Shown here: piece by piece, positions 15,430-23,364 of the stretch
Layout: every line of letters begins with the position of its first letter
Position numbering within the stretch: position 1 is the stretch's first letter
DNA from: JAICLV01 sp036380925
Lineage (GTDB): Bacteria; Actinomycetota; Actinomycetes; Acidothermales; Acidothermaceae
DNA length: 27,451 nucleotides
Direction of reading: 5' to 3'
Assembly (NCBI GenBank): GCA_036380925.1
Contig: DASVDW010000076.1
Coordinates: 1 to 27,451 of the forward strand
Notes under the pieces: generated by a model
Databases searched by the model: none
Told to the model about the DNA's origin: nothing
What the model saw: the letters and a program-made list of their open reading frames with translations, nothing else
Position numbers and translations under genes: made by a program

Positions 15430-16919
15430 CGCGGGTCGACGGAGCGCGGGTCGACGGAGCGCGGGTCGTTGACGGCGGCCGCGGGGTCGCCGGGTGCGGG
15501 CGCTGGGGGGTCGGCGCGCAGCGCGTCGAGCACGGCAGGCGCGAGCATCGCGACGTCGCCGCCCGCGCCCATCGTGATGACCAGATCACCAGGTCTCGCG
15601 CGAGCGGCAAGGTGCGCCGGCACCGCCGACCAGGACGGCTCGAGCACCACGTGCTCGGGCGGCAAGGTGACGTGCGCGGCCAGCGCCGCGCCGGTGCCGC
15701 CGGCCAGCGGTGTCTCCCCCGGCGCGTAGACCTCCATCACCACGACGTCGTCGGCGAGCCCCAGCGCGGCTCCGAATTCGGCGCAGAAGTCGGCGGTCCG
15801 GTAGTAGTGATGCGCCTGAAACGCGACCACGAGTCGGCCCCCAGGGGCCACTGTTCGCGCCGCCCGCAGCACGGCGGCGATCTCGGTCGGGTGATGGGCG
15901 TAGTCGTCGAACACCCGCACTCCCCCGACGACGCCCTTGGGCTCGAACCGCCGGCGCGCGCCGGTGAACGCGGTCAGGCCGGCCGCGAAGTCGGCGAACG
16001 CGACGCCACACCCCAGGCCCACCGCGATCGCGCCCAGCGCGTTCAGCGCGTTGTGCCTGCCGGGGACGTTCAACACGACGTCGCCCAACCGCCGGTTTCC
16101 CGCGACGGCGGTGAACGACGAACCGGTCCCGGCGACAGTGAGATTCTCCAGCCGCAGGTCGGCGCCGGGCGACTCGCCGTAGAGCCGCACGTCGATCCCG
16201 GCGGCTTGCGCCGCGCCCGCCAGCCGGCGCGATCCCGGGTCGTCGGCGCAGGCGACCAGGAAGCCGGCCGCGTCGAGCCTCCCGGCGAACTTCTCAAACG
16301 CCTGGTGGATCTGCTCCAGGTCGGCGTAGTGATTGAGATGGTCCGCCTCGACGTTGGTCACGATCGCGACGTGCGGCGACAGCAGCAGGAAGCTCTCGTC
16401 ACTTTCGTCGGCCTCTGCCACGAAGAGGTCGCCCGCGCCGTCGTGCGCGTTGGAGCCCGGCTCGTTGAGGTCGGCGCCGATCGCGAACGACGGGTCGAAC
16501 CCGCAGTGCTGGAAGGCCCGCGCCAGCATCGACGTGGTCGTCGTCTTGCCGTGGGTGCCGGCAACGGCGATGCCGCGTCGTCCGACCATCACCGATGCCA
16601 GCGCGGCGGCCCGCGGCAACACCCGCGCGCCGCGGTCGCGGGCCGCCACCAGCTCCGGGTTGGACGCCGCGATCGCGGTGGAGACCACCACCGTGTCGTC
16701 CGGGCCGAGGTGAGCGACGTTGGCCACGTCGTGCCCGACGCTCACCCGCGCGCCGAGCACCCGCAGCGCCGCCAGCACGCGCGAGTCTTTCGCGTCGCTG
16801 CCGGACACGGTGACGCCGCGGGCCAGCATGATGCGCGCGATGCCGGACATGCCGCCACCGCCGATGCCGATGAAGTGCACCCGGCCCAAGTCGCCGGCCG
16901 CCGGGGTCGTGTCGTTCAC
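15393..16919 (-). CDS. murC: UDP-N-acetylmuramate--L-alanine ligase MurC
   Basis: Cytosolic ATP-dependent ligase, 508 residues, that adds L-alanine to UDP-MurNAc, the first step of the stem peptide. N-terminal nucleotide-binding fold HFIGIGGGGMSGIA (15-28), ATP loop GTHGKTTTT (121-129), and the C-terminal DDYAHHPTE block are present. It is longer than usual because of a tail of about 35 residues rich in Pro and Ala with DPRSV repeats. GTG start overlapping the murG stop as GTGA. It is the last gene before the missing ftsQ position; its stop codon lies in a strong inverted repeat. The tail looks recently gained and is unlikely to be needed for catalysis. Confidence 0.97.
   Translation of the reverse strand: MNDTTPAAGDLGRVHFIGIGGGGMSGIARIMLARGVTVSGSDAKDSRVLAALRVLGARVSVGHDVANVAHLGPDDTVVVSTAIAASNPELVAARDRGARVLPRAAALASVMVGRRGIAVAGTHGKTTTTSMLARAFQHCGFDPSFAIGADLNEPGSNAHDGAGDLFVAEADESDESFLLLSPHVAIVTNVEADHLNHYADLEQIHQAFEKFAGRLDAAGFLVACADDPGSRRLAGAAQAAGIDVRLYGESPGADLRLENLTVAGTGSSFTAVAGNRRLGDVVLNVPGRHNALNALGAIAVGLGCGVAFADFAAGLTAFTGARRRFEPKGVVGGVRVFDDYAHHPTEIAAVLRAARTVAPGGRLVVAFQAHHYYRTADFCAEFGAALGLADDVVVMEVYAPGETPLAGGTGAALAAHVTLPPEHVVLEPSWSAVPAHLAARARPGDLVITMGAGGDVAMLAPAVLDALRADPPAPAPGDPAAAVNDPRSVDPRSVDPRSVEPAHGSATP
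15421..15465. repeat. Three exact 15-bp tandem repeats in the 3' end of murC
   Basis: The unit TCGACGGAGCGCGGG occurs three times head to tail at 15421, 15436 and 15451. On the coding strand it gives repeated DPRSV in the MurC tail. Part of the unit (TCGACGGAG) is the outer end of the inverted-repeat arm and occurs inverted at 15378-15386. Confidence 0.95.
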
Positions 16920-18010
16920 GTCCGAACGCCTGCCGCCTGAAAAATCATGTCCACCAGTTTCTCGTCGGCGTCGCGGCGGCCCAACTCGGCCGCCCGCGCC
17001 GACATCTCCGCTAGCCGCGCCGGGTCATGCAACAGCGGGATGACGCTCTCGCGCAACCACCGGGCGGAAAGCTCGGCGTCGGCCACCATCAGCCCGCCGC
17101 CGGCCGCGACGATCGGCGCCGCGTTGAACCGCTGCTCGCCGTTGCCATGCGGCAGCGGGACGTAGACGGCCGGCAGCCCCACCGCGGACAGCTCGGCGCA
17201 GGTCATCGCGCCGGCGCGGCACAGCATGAGGTCGGCCGCCGCGTAGGCCAACTCCATGTGGTCGACATACGACAGCAGCAGATACGGCGGCTGCCCGTCG
17301 GCCAACGGCGGCAGCTCCACGTCGGCGATCTGGGTCGGACCGGCGACGTGCAAGACCTGCACGCCGGCCGCCAGCAGGTCCGGCGACGCGGCCGCGGCGG
17401 CGTTGTTCAGCGATCTGGCCCCCTGCGACCCCCCGGACACCAGCAGCGTCGGAGCGTCCGGCAGCAGCCCGAACTGGGCTCTGGCCTGCGCCCGCAGCGC
17501 GGCGCGGTCGAGCGTGGCCACCGCGCGGCGCAGCGGGATGCCGAGCGGCACCGCCTGCGGCAGCCGCGCGTCGGCGACGCTGCTCGCGATGTACGGCGTG
17601 AACCGCGCGCCCCACCGGTTGGCCAGGCCCGGCTTGGCGTTTGCCTCGTGGACGACGAACGGCAGCTTCTCCGCGCGTGCCGCGAGGTACGCGGGCAGCG
17701 CCACGTAGCCGCCGAAGCCGACGACGACGTCGGCGCCGACGCGGCGCAGGATCGCGGCGGTCTCGCGAACCGCCGCGCGCATCCGGGTCGGGACGGTGAG
17801 CAGCGCGGGCGTCAGCGAACGCGGCAGGGGCACCGGCTGGATCAAGGCCAGCTGGTAACCGCGGGCCGGCGCCAGGCGGGTTTCGAGTCCGCGGGCGGTG
17901 CCGAGCATGGTGACGCCGATCGACGGATCGCGTCGGCGCAACGCGTCCGCGACCGCGAGCGCGGGCTCGACGTGCCCGGCGGTGCCCCCGCCGGCGAGCA
18001 ACACGTGCAC
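16916..18010 (-). CDS. murG: UDP-GlcNAc:lipid I N-acetylglucosaminyltransferase MurG
   Basis: Peripheral membrane GT-B glycosyltransferase of 364 residues that adds GlcNAc to lipid I to make lipid II. The first glycine loop LLAGGGTAGHVEPALAVA (4-21), VVGFGGYVALPAYLAA, the VVHEANAKPGLANR segment, the second-domain loop VSGGSQGARSLN, and the donor-binding CRAGAMTCAEL with PLPHGNGEQ are all recognisable. GTG start at 18008-18010 three bases after the ftsW stop; ends in GTGA overlap with murC. Normal length. Confidence 0.97.
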   Translation of the reverse strand: MHVLLAGGGTAGHVEPALAVADALRRRDPSIGVTMLGTARGLETRLAPARGYQLALIQPVPLPRSLTPALLTVPTRMRAAVRETAAILRRVGADVVVGFGGYVALPAYLAARAEKLPFVVHEANAKPGLANRWGARFTPYIASSVADARLPQAVPLGIPLRRAVATLDRAALRAQARAQFGLLPDAPTLLVSGGSQGARSLNNAAAAASPDLLAAGVQVLHVAGPTQIADVELPPLADGQPPYLLLSYVDHMELAYAAADLMLCRAGAMTCAELSAVGLPAVYVPLPHGNGEQRFNAAPIVAAGGGLMVADAELSARWLRESVIPLLHDPARLAEMSARAAELGRRDADEKLVDMIFQAAGVRT

Positions 18011-18013
18011 CGC

Positions 18014-19411
18014 TCACCGACCTCGTCGCGGCCGCGCGCCGTGGCTGCCCGAGTCGTGGCTGAGCGAGCCGTGGCCGAGCCCGCCAACCCGCGCGACCGC
18101 GCGCCTGATCGGCCCCGGGCGGCGGGCGGCGAGCGCCGCGGCAGCCCGCGGCTCGTTGCGCGCGAGCGCCATCAGCATGCCGAGGGCAAACATGGTGAAG
18201 ATCAGCGACGAGCCTCCCGCGGAGATCAACGGCAGCGGGATGCCGGTGATCGGCAGCAACCCGATCACCGCCCCGATGTTGACCAGCGCCTGCACCATCA
18301 GCCAGGCGACCACCCCGGCCGCGACGAGCCGGGAGAACGTGTCGCGGCTGCGCTGCGCGACCCGGATTCCGGCGTAGGCGAGCACGGCGAACAGCAGCAG
18401 CACGGCGAGCGTGCCCATCAGACCCAACTCCTCGCCGATGATGGCGAAGATGAAGTCGCTGTGCGCCTCGGGGAGGTAGCCCCATTTCTCCCTGCTGCCG
18501 CCGAGGCCGACTCCCCACCACCCGCCCGACCCGAGCGCGTAGATGCCTTGACCGGCTTGCCAGCCGGTGTTGTGCAGGTCCTTGAACGGGTGGCCGAAGT
18601 TGAGCAGCCGCTGCATCCGGTACGGCTGGCTGATCGCGAGCAACGTGACGCCGGCGACCACGAATCCGACGAGCAGGCCGAACAGCCGCCCGGGCGCGCC
18701 GGCGAACCACAACAACGCCAGCACGATGGTGATCACCACCATCGAGGTCCCGAGGTCGTGCTCCTTTTCGATGAGCGCGAGCACCACCAACGTCACCGGG
18801 ACCAGCGGGATCAGCATTCGCCGGTAGGTGTCGAACGTGCGGTGCTGGTGCTTGCGGGCGAGCAGGTCGGCGCCCCAGATCAGCAGCGCGAGCTTGGCGA
18901 ACTCCGACGGCTGGATGGTGAACGGACCGCCGAGGTCGAGCCAGCGCCGCGCGCCGTTCAGGGTGACGCCGAGGCCGGGCACCAGCACCGCCATCAGCAG
19001 CACGAGCGCCCCGAGCACCGCCGGGTAGGCGGCGAGGCGAAACGCCCTCACCGGCAGCCGGCTGGCGAGCAGCAGCAGCGGCAGGCCGATCGCCACCCAC
19101 AGCGCCTGCTTTTGCACGATCGCGAAGGACACCTTGGAGTCGGCGCCGCTGGTCTCGACGTAGGACGACGACCAGACCATCACCAGGCCGAACGCCACCA
19201 GCAGCGCGGTGCTCGCCACCAGCAGGTAGTACGACGCGAGCGGCCGGGCGAGCAGCGGAACCGAGGCGGCGCGGGTGGGCAGCGGCGTGACGCTCGCCGC
19301 CGCGCTCGACTTGCCCGCCGACGTGCCCGTCGTCCTGCCCGTCGATTTGCCCGTCGATTTGCCCGTCGGGCGGGCCGACCTGACCCGCGCCTCTCCCGCG
19401 CTCGCGGTCAT
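18014..19411 (-). CDS. ftsW: Lipid II polymerase FtsW (SEDS family)
   Basis: Peptidoglycan glycosyltransferase of the SEDS family, 465 residues, about ten membrane helices, working with the class B PBP at the septum. The SEDS marks GARRWLDLGGPFTIQPSEFAKL, the HNTGWQAGQGIYALGSGG loop with GVGLGGSREKWGYLPEAHSDFIFA, and ISAGGSSLIFTMFALGMLM are intact. The cytosolic N-terminus has about 45 extra residues with a repetitive Thr/Gly/Ser/Lys stretch (TGKSTGKSTGRTTG) coded by near-perfect 12-bp repeats around 19310-19365. CGGAGG precedes the ATG; gap to murD 19 bp. Confidence 0.96.
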   Translation of the reverse strand: MTASAGEARVRSARPTGKSTGKSTGRTTGTSAGKSSAAASVTPLPTRAASVPLLARPLASYYLLVASTALLVAFGLVMVWSSSYVETSGADSKVSFAIVQKQALWVAIGLPLLLLASRLPVRAFRLAAYPAVLGALVLLMAVLVPGLGVTLNGARRWLDLGGPFTIQPSEFAKLALLIWGADLLARKHQHRTFDTYRRMLIPLVPVTLVVLALIEKEHDLGTSMVVITIVLALLWFAGAPGRLFGLLVGFVVAGVTLLAISQPYRMQRLLNFGHPFKDLHNTGWQAGQGIYALGSGGWWGVGLGGSREKWGYLPEAHSDFIFAIIGEELGLMGTLAVLLLFAVLAYAGIRVAQRSRDTFSRLVAAGVVAWLMVQALVNIGAVIGLLPITGIPLPLISAGGSSLIFTMFALGMLMALARNEPRAAAALAARRPGPIRRAVARVGGLGHGSLSHDSGSHGARPRRGR

Positions 19412-19430
19412 CGACGCCTCCGGCCCGGCG

Positions 19431-20882
19431 TCACGACGTCCGCTCCGCGCGCAGCCGCCGCACGGCGGCCGCGAACTCGTCGCCGCGGTGCCGGTAGTCG
19501 CGGAACATGTCCATCGACGCCGCGGCAGGAGCGAGCAGGACGACGTCGCCGGGCCGCGCGAGTTCGGCGGCGCAGGCCACGACGGCGTCGAGAACGCGTT
19601 GCACGTCAGCAGTCTCCGGCTCCGCCACCTCCACGACCGGGACCTCGGGCGCGTGTCGCGCGATCGACTCGTGGATCTGCGACCGGCAGCTCCCGAACAA
19701 CACGACCGCGCGCAACCGAGGCGCCGCGGCCTGCACCGCGTCGTCGAACGGGATGTCCTTGCCGAGCCCGCCGGCGATCCACACGATCGAGTCGAACGAG
19801 GTGAGCGAGGCGGAGGCCGCGTGCGGGCTGGTCGCCTTGGAGTCGTCGACGTAGCGCACGCCGCCGATCTCGCCGACGTCGGCGATGCGATGACCGGCGG
19901 GCCGGAAGTCGCGCAACCCGGCCGCGACCGCGTCCGGCGAGACGCCGTGCGCGCGGGCGAGCGCGGCGGCGGCCAGCGCGTTCGCCACGTTGTGCGGTCC
20001 GGGCACGGGGATGTCGGACAGCGTCGCGAGCTCGACCGCTTGGTTGTCCGGGTCGGCGACGAACGCGCGGTCGATGAGCAGGTCTTCGACCACGCCGAGC
20101 TGTCCCGGACGCGGGCTGAGCAACGTGAACGCGACCCGGCGTCCGGGCGCGCGCGCCAGCAGCCGCACGGTCTGCGGGTCGTCGGCGTTGCCGACCGCGG
20201 TGGTTTCGGCGTGCGCGAAGGCGAGTCCTTTCGCGGCGGCGTAGTCGGCGAACGAGCCGCCCCACCAGTCCAGGTGGTCGGGCGCCACGTTGAGCACCGC
20301 CGCCGCGGGAGGCGCCACCGACCGCGACCAGTGCAGTTGGAAGCTGCCGAGTTCGACCGCGAGCGCGTCGTACGGGCCGTTCGCGACGTCGACGAGCGCG
20401 GTGCCGATGTTGCCGGCGGACGTCGTCCGCAGCCCGGCCGCCCGAAGGATCGACTCGAGCATGAGCGTCGTGGTCGTCTTGCCGTCGGTGCCGGTGACGA
20501 CGAGCCACTCCGGCGCGCCCGGGCAACGAAGCCGCCAGGCGAGCTCGGGCTCCCCCCACACCGGGAGGTCGGCCTTCGCGGCGGCGACCAGCAACGGCGC
20601 CTCGCGTCGCCAACCCGGCGAGGTGACGACGAGCTGCGCGTCGTCCGGCAGCGTCTCGCCGTCGGCCAGCCGCACCGCCACGCCGGACGCGCGCAACTCC
20701 TCCGCGACCGCGACCTCGGCGGCCCCCGAGCGCGCGTCGACGACGGTGACCTTGGCGCCGAGCGCGCGCAGCGCCCGCGCGCACGCCGCGCCGGACACGC
20801 CGATGCCCGCGACGCACACCGACAACTCCGGCCAGGCCGAGTCGTGGGTCGCGTTCGCCAACCAGCGCGGTGAGTCGGTCAT
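19431..20882 (-). CDS. murD: UDP-MurNAc-L-alanine--D-glutamate ligase MurD
   Basis: Cytosolic ATP-dependent ligase, 483 residues, that adds D-glutamate. N-terminal fold VCVAGIGVSGAACARAL (22-38), ATP loop GTDGKTTTT (131-139), substrate part VELGSFQLHW, and DDSKATSPHAASASL plus WIAGGLGKDIPF in the third domain identify it. Where many MurD proteins have GTNGK and LSSFQ this one has GTDGK and LGSFQ, minor changes. The start is the ATG in the ATGA overlap with the mraY stop; an in-frame extension to 20954 lies inside mraY. Confidence 0.96.
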   Translation of the reverse strand: MTDSPRWLANATHDSAWPELSVCVAGIGVSGAACARALRALGAKVTVVDARSGAAEVAVAEELRASGVAVRLADGETLPDDAQLVVTSPGWRREAPLLVAAAKADLPVWGEPELAWRLRCPGAPEWLVVTGTDGKTTTTLMLESILRAAGLRTTSAGNIGTALVDVANGPYDALAVELGSFQLHWSRSVAPPAAAVLNVAPDHLDWWGGSFADYAAAKGLAFAHAETTAVGNADDPQTVRLLARAPGRRVAFTLLSPRPGQLGVVEDLLIDRAFVADPDNQAVELATLSDIPVPGPHNVANALAAAALARAHGVSPDAVAAGLRDFRPAGHRIADVGEIGGVRYVDDSKATSPHAASASLTSFDSIVWIAGGLGKDIPFDDAVQAAAPRLRAVVLFGSCRSQIHESIARHAPEVPVVEVAEPETADVQRVLDAVVACAAELARPGDVVLLAPAAASMDMFRDYRHRGDEFAAAVRRLRAERTS

Positions 20883-21940
20883 GGCTGCCAGGTGATCCAC
20901 TCGCCGTAGAAGACGCCCAGTCCAAGCGCCACCGCGAGCGCGGCGATGATCCAAAACCGAATGACGATGGTGACCTCGGCCCAGCCCTTGAGTTCGAAAT
21001 GGTGCTGCAGCGGGGCCATTTTGAAGACCCGACGACGAGTCATCTTGAAGTAGCCGATCTGAATGATGCTCGACATGGTGATGACGACGAACAACCCACC
21101 GAGAATCGCGAGGAGCAGCTCGGTGTGGGTCATGACCGCCATGCCGGCGAGCGCGCCGCCAAGCGCGAGCGAACCGGTGTCACCCATGAAAATCCTTGCC
21201 GGAGCGGCGTTCCACCACAGGAAGCCGGCGCACGCGCCGGCGAACGCCGCCGCGACGATCGCCAGGTCGAAGGGGTCGCGCACCTGGTAGCAGCCCGGCG
21301 ACAGCTTCGACAGGCAGTCGTTGCGCCCTTGCCAGAACGTGATGATGACGTAGGCGGCGAACACCATGCTGGAGGCCCCCGTGGCCAAACCGTCCAGCCC
21401 ATCGGTGAGGTTCACGCCGTTGGACGTGGACGAGACCATGATCAGCGCCCAGACCACGAACCCGACCGCGCCGAGCGTGGCCGCCGAGTCGCGCACGAAC
21501 GAGATGTTGGTCGACGCCGGGTGCACATTGGCGGCGTTCGGAAACTGCAGCGCGAGCACGCCGAACAGCACGGCCACCAGGATCTGGCCGAGCAGCTTGG
21601 TGCGCGCCCGCAGGCCGAGGTTGCGCTGCATGCGGATCTTGATGAAGTCGTCCAGAAAGCCGACCAGGCCGAGGCCGGTCGCCAAGCCGCAGACCAACAG
21701 GCCCGACGCGGTCGGGCCGCTGGCGCTCATCAAGTTGCCCGCGCCGTAGCCCAGCAAGGCGGCGAGCAAGATGACCGTGCCGCCCATCGTCGGCGTTCCG
21801 CGCTTGGTGTGGTGGGTGGTTGGTCCGTCGTCGCGGATCAGCTGTCCGTATCCGCGACTGCGGAACAGCGAGATGGCGAACGGAGTGCCGAACAACGAGA
21901 CGATCAGCGCGATCGTCGCCGCCGCCAGAATCCCCTTCAT
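20879..21940 (-). CDS. mraY: Phospho-N-acetylmuramoyl-pentapeptide transferase MraY
   Basis: Integral membrane transferase of 353 residues that moves phospho-MurNAc-pentapeptide to undecaprenyl phosphate, making lipid I. About ten hydrophobic helices. Mg/substrate motifs HHTKRGTPTMGG (43-54), FLDDFIKI (95-102), NGVNLTDGLDGLATG (174-188), FMGDTGSLALGG, and PLQHHFELKGW near the end are all intact. Start ATG in ATGA overlap with murF; ends in ATGA overlap with murD. Confidence 0.98.
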   Translation of the reverse strand: MKGILAAATIALIVSLFGTPFAISLFRSRGYGQLIRDDGPTTHHTKRGTPTMGGTVILLAALLGYGAGNLMSASGPTASGLLVCGLATGLGLVGFLDDFIKIRMQRNLGLRARTKLLGQILVAVLFGVLALQFPNAANVHPASTNISFVRDSAATLGAVGFVVWALIMVSSTSNGVNLTDGLDGLATGASSMVFAAYVIITFWQGRNDCLSKLSPGCYQVRDPFDLAIVAAAFAGACAGFLWWNAAPARIFMGDTGSLALGGALAGMAVMTHTELLLAILGGLFVVITMSSIIQIGYFKMTRRRVFKMAPLQHHFELKGWAEVTIVIRFWIIAALAVALGLGVFYGEWITWQP

Positions 21941-23364
21941 GCCCGCGCCTCCGCGGATTGGTCGAGCAGCCCCTGCGCGAGCCGTTCGAGCGCCGCCGCC
22001 CGCGACGCTTTCACCAGCACGACGTCGCCCGGGCGCGCGGCCGCCAGCACCTCGAGCGCGCCGTCGACGTCCGCGACGCAAAAGACGTCGGACGACGCGA
22101 GGCCGTGCTCGGCCGCGCCGTCGGCGATGCCACGCGCGGCGGACCCCACCGCGACGAGCTTGTCGACGCCGGCCTTCGCGACCGCCGCGCCGACCTCCCG
22201 ATGCGAGGCGGCCGAATGTGCGCCGAGCTCGGCCATCTCGCCGAGCACCGCCCAGCAGCGGCCCTGCCCGCCTGGCGGGCGCATGGCGACGAGCGCGTCG
22301 ACGGCCGCGCGCATCGACTCGGGGTTGGCGTTGTACGCGTCGTTGACCACGGTGACGCCGTCGGGGCGGTCGCGGACCTCCATCCGCCAGCGGCTGGCTG
22401 GCTCGGCCGCGTTGAGCGCGGCCGCCATCGCGGGCAGCGGCACGCCTTGTTCGAGCGCGACCGCCGCCACCGCGAGCGCGTTCGACACCTGGTGGGCGCC
22501 GTGCAGCCGCAACGCGACATCAGCCCTTTCGGCGGCCCTGCCGGGAGCGCTGGGACAACACAGCGCGAACCGCGGGCGCGCCGCGCCGTCCAGCCGAACG
22601 TCAGCCGCGCGGACGTCGGCGTCCGCGGAAAGGCCGAAGGTCACCACCCGAGCGCGGGTGCGCGAGCGCATCGCGAGCACCAGCGGGTCGTCGGCGTTGA
22701 GCACGGCCACACCACCGTCGGCGGCGGTTGGCAGCGCCTCGACCAGCTCGCCCTTCGCCTGCGCGACGACCTCGCGACTGCCGAACTCGCCGAGGTGCGC
22801 CGCGCCGACGTTGAGGACGACGCCCACGCGCGGCGGCGCGATGCCGCACAGGTACGCGATGTGCCCGACGCCGCGCGCGCTCATCTCCAGCACCAGGAAG
22901 CGGGTGTCGGTGTCGGCGCGCAAGACGGTCAGCGGCACGCCGACCTCGGTGTTGAACGATCCGTGCGGCGCGACGGTCGGCGCGGCCGCGCCGAGCACGG
23001 CCGCCAGCAGGTCCTTGGTGGACGTCTTGCCGCTCGACCCGGTGACGCCGACGACGTCGGCGGACAGTCGGCGCAGGTAACCGTGGGCGAGCCGGCCGAG
23101 CCCGCGAACGGTGTCGTCGACCAGGACCGTGGGCGCGTCGACCGGACGCGACGCGAGCACCGCGGCGGCGCCGGCGGCGACCGCGCTGGCGGCGAAGTCA
23201 TGCCCGTCGACGCGCGCTCCGGTGACCGCCACAAACAGCGAACCGGGCTCGACCTGGCGAGAGTCGGCGACCGCGGGACCGTTGACGACGGTCGCCGGAT
23301 CACCGTCGGCGGCGACCGCGCCACCGGTTAGCGAGGCGATCTCGCCCAAGGTCAACGGGATCAT
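21937..23364 (-). CDS. murF: UDP-MurNAc-tripeptide--D-alanyl-D-alanine ligase MurF
   Basis: Cytosolic ligase, 475 residues, that adds D-Ala-D-Ala to finish the pentapeptide. Start MIPLTLGEIASLTGG, the VADSRQVEPGSLFVA block (32-46), ATP loop GSSGKTSTKD (109-118), HGSFNTEVGVPLT, LEMSARGVGHI, and VNDAYNANPESM in the third domain are typical. The start is the ATG in the ATGA overlap with murE, and the gene ends in an ATGA overlap with mraY. Ala-rich, otherwise ordinary. Confidence 0.97.
   Translation of the reverse strand: MIPLTLGEIASLTGGAVAADGDPATVVNGPAVADSRQVEPGSLFVAVTGARVDGHDFAASAVAAGAAAVLASRPVDAPTVLVDDTVRGLGRLAHGYLRRLSADVVGVTGSSGKTSTKDLLAAVLGAAAPTVAPHGSFNTEVGVPLTVLRADTDTRFLVLEMSARGVGHIAYLCGIAPPRVGVVLNVGAAHLGEFGSREVVAQAKGELVEALPTAADGGVAVLNADDPLVLAMRSRTRARVVTFGLSADADVRAADVRLDGAARPRFALCCPSAPGRAAERADVALRLHGAHQVSNALAVAAVALEQGVPLPAMAAALNAAEPASRWRMEVRDRPDGVTVVNDAYNANPESMRAAVDALVAMRPPGGQGRCWAVLGEMAELGAHSAASHREVGAAVAKAGVDKLVAVGSAARGIADGAAEHGLASSDVFCVADVDGALEVLAAARPGDVVLVKASRAAALERLAQGLLDQSAEARA

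Noticed and set aside
17027..19804. Very long plus-strand open frame (over 900 codons) opposite murG, ftsW and murD
   Set aside because: Composition is Arg/Gly/His/Gln-rich with no domain, and it is fully antisense to three clear genes; a product of high GC.
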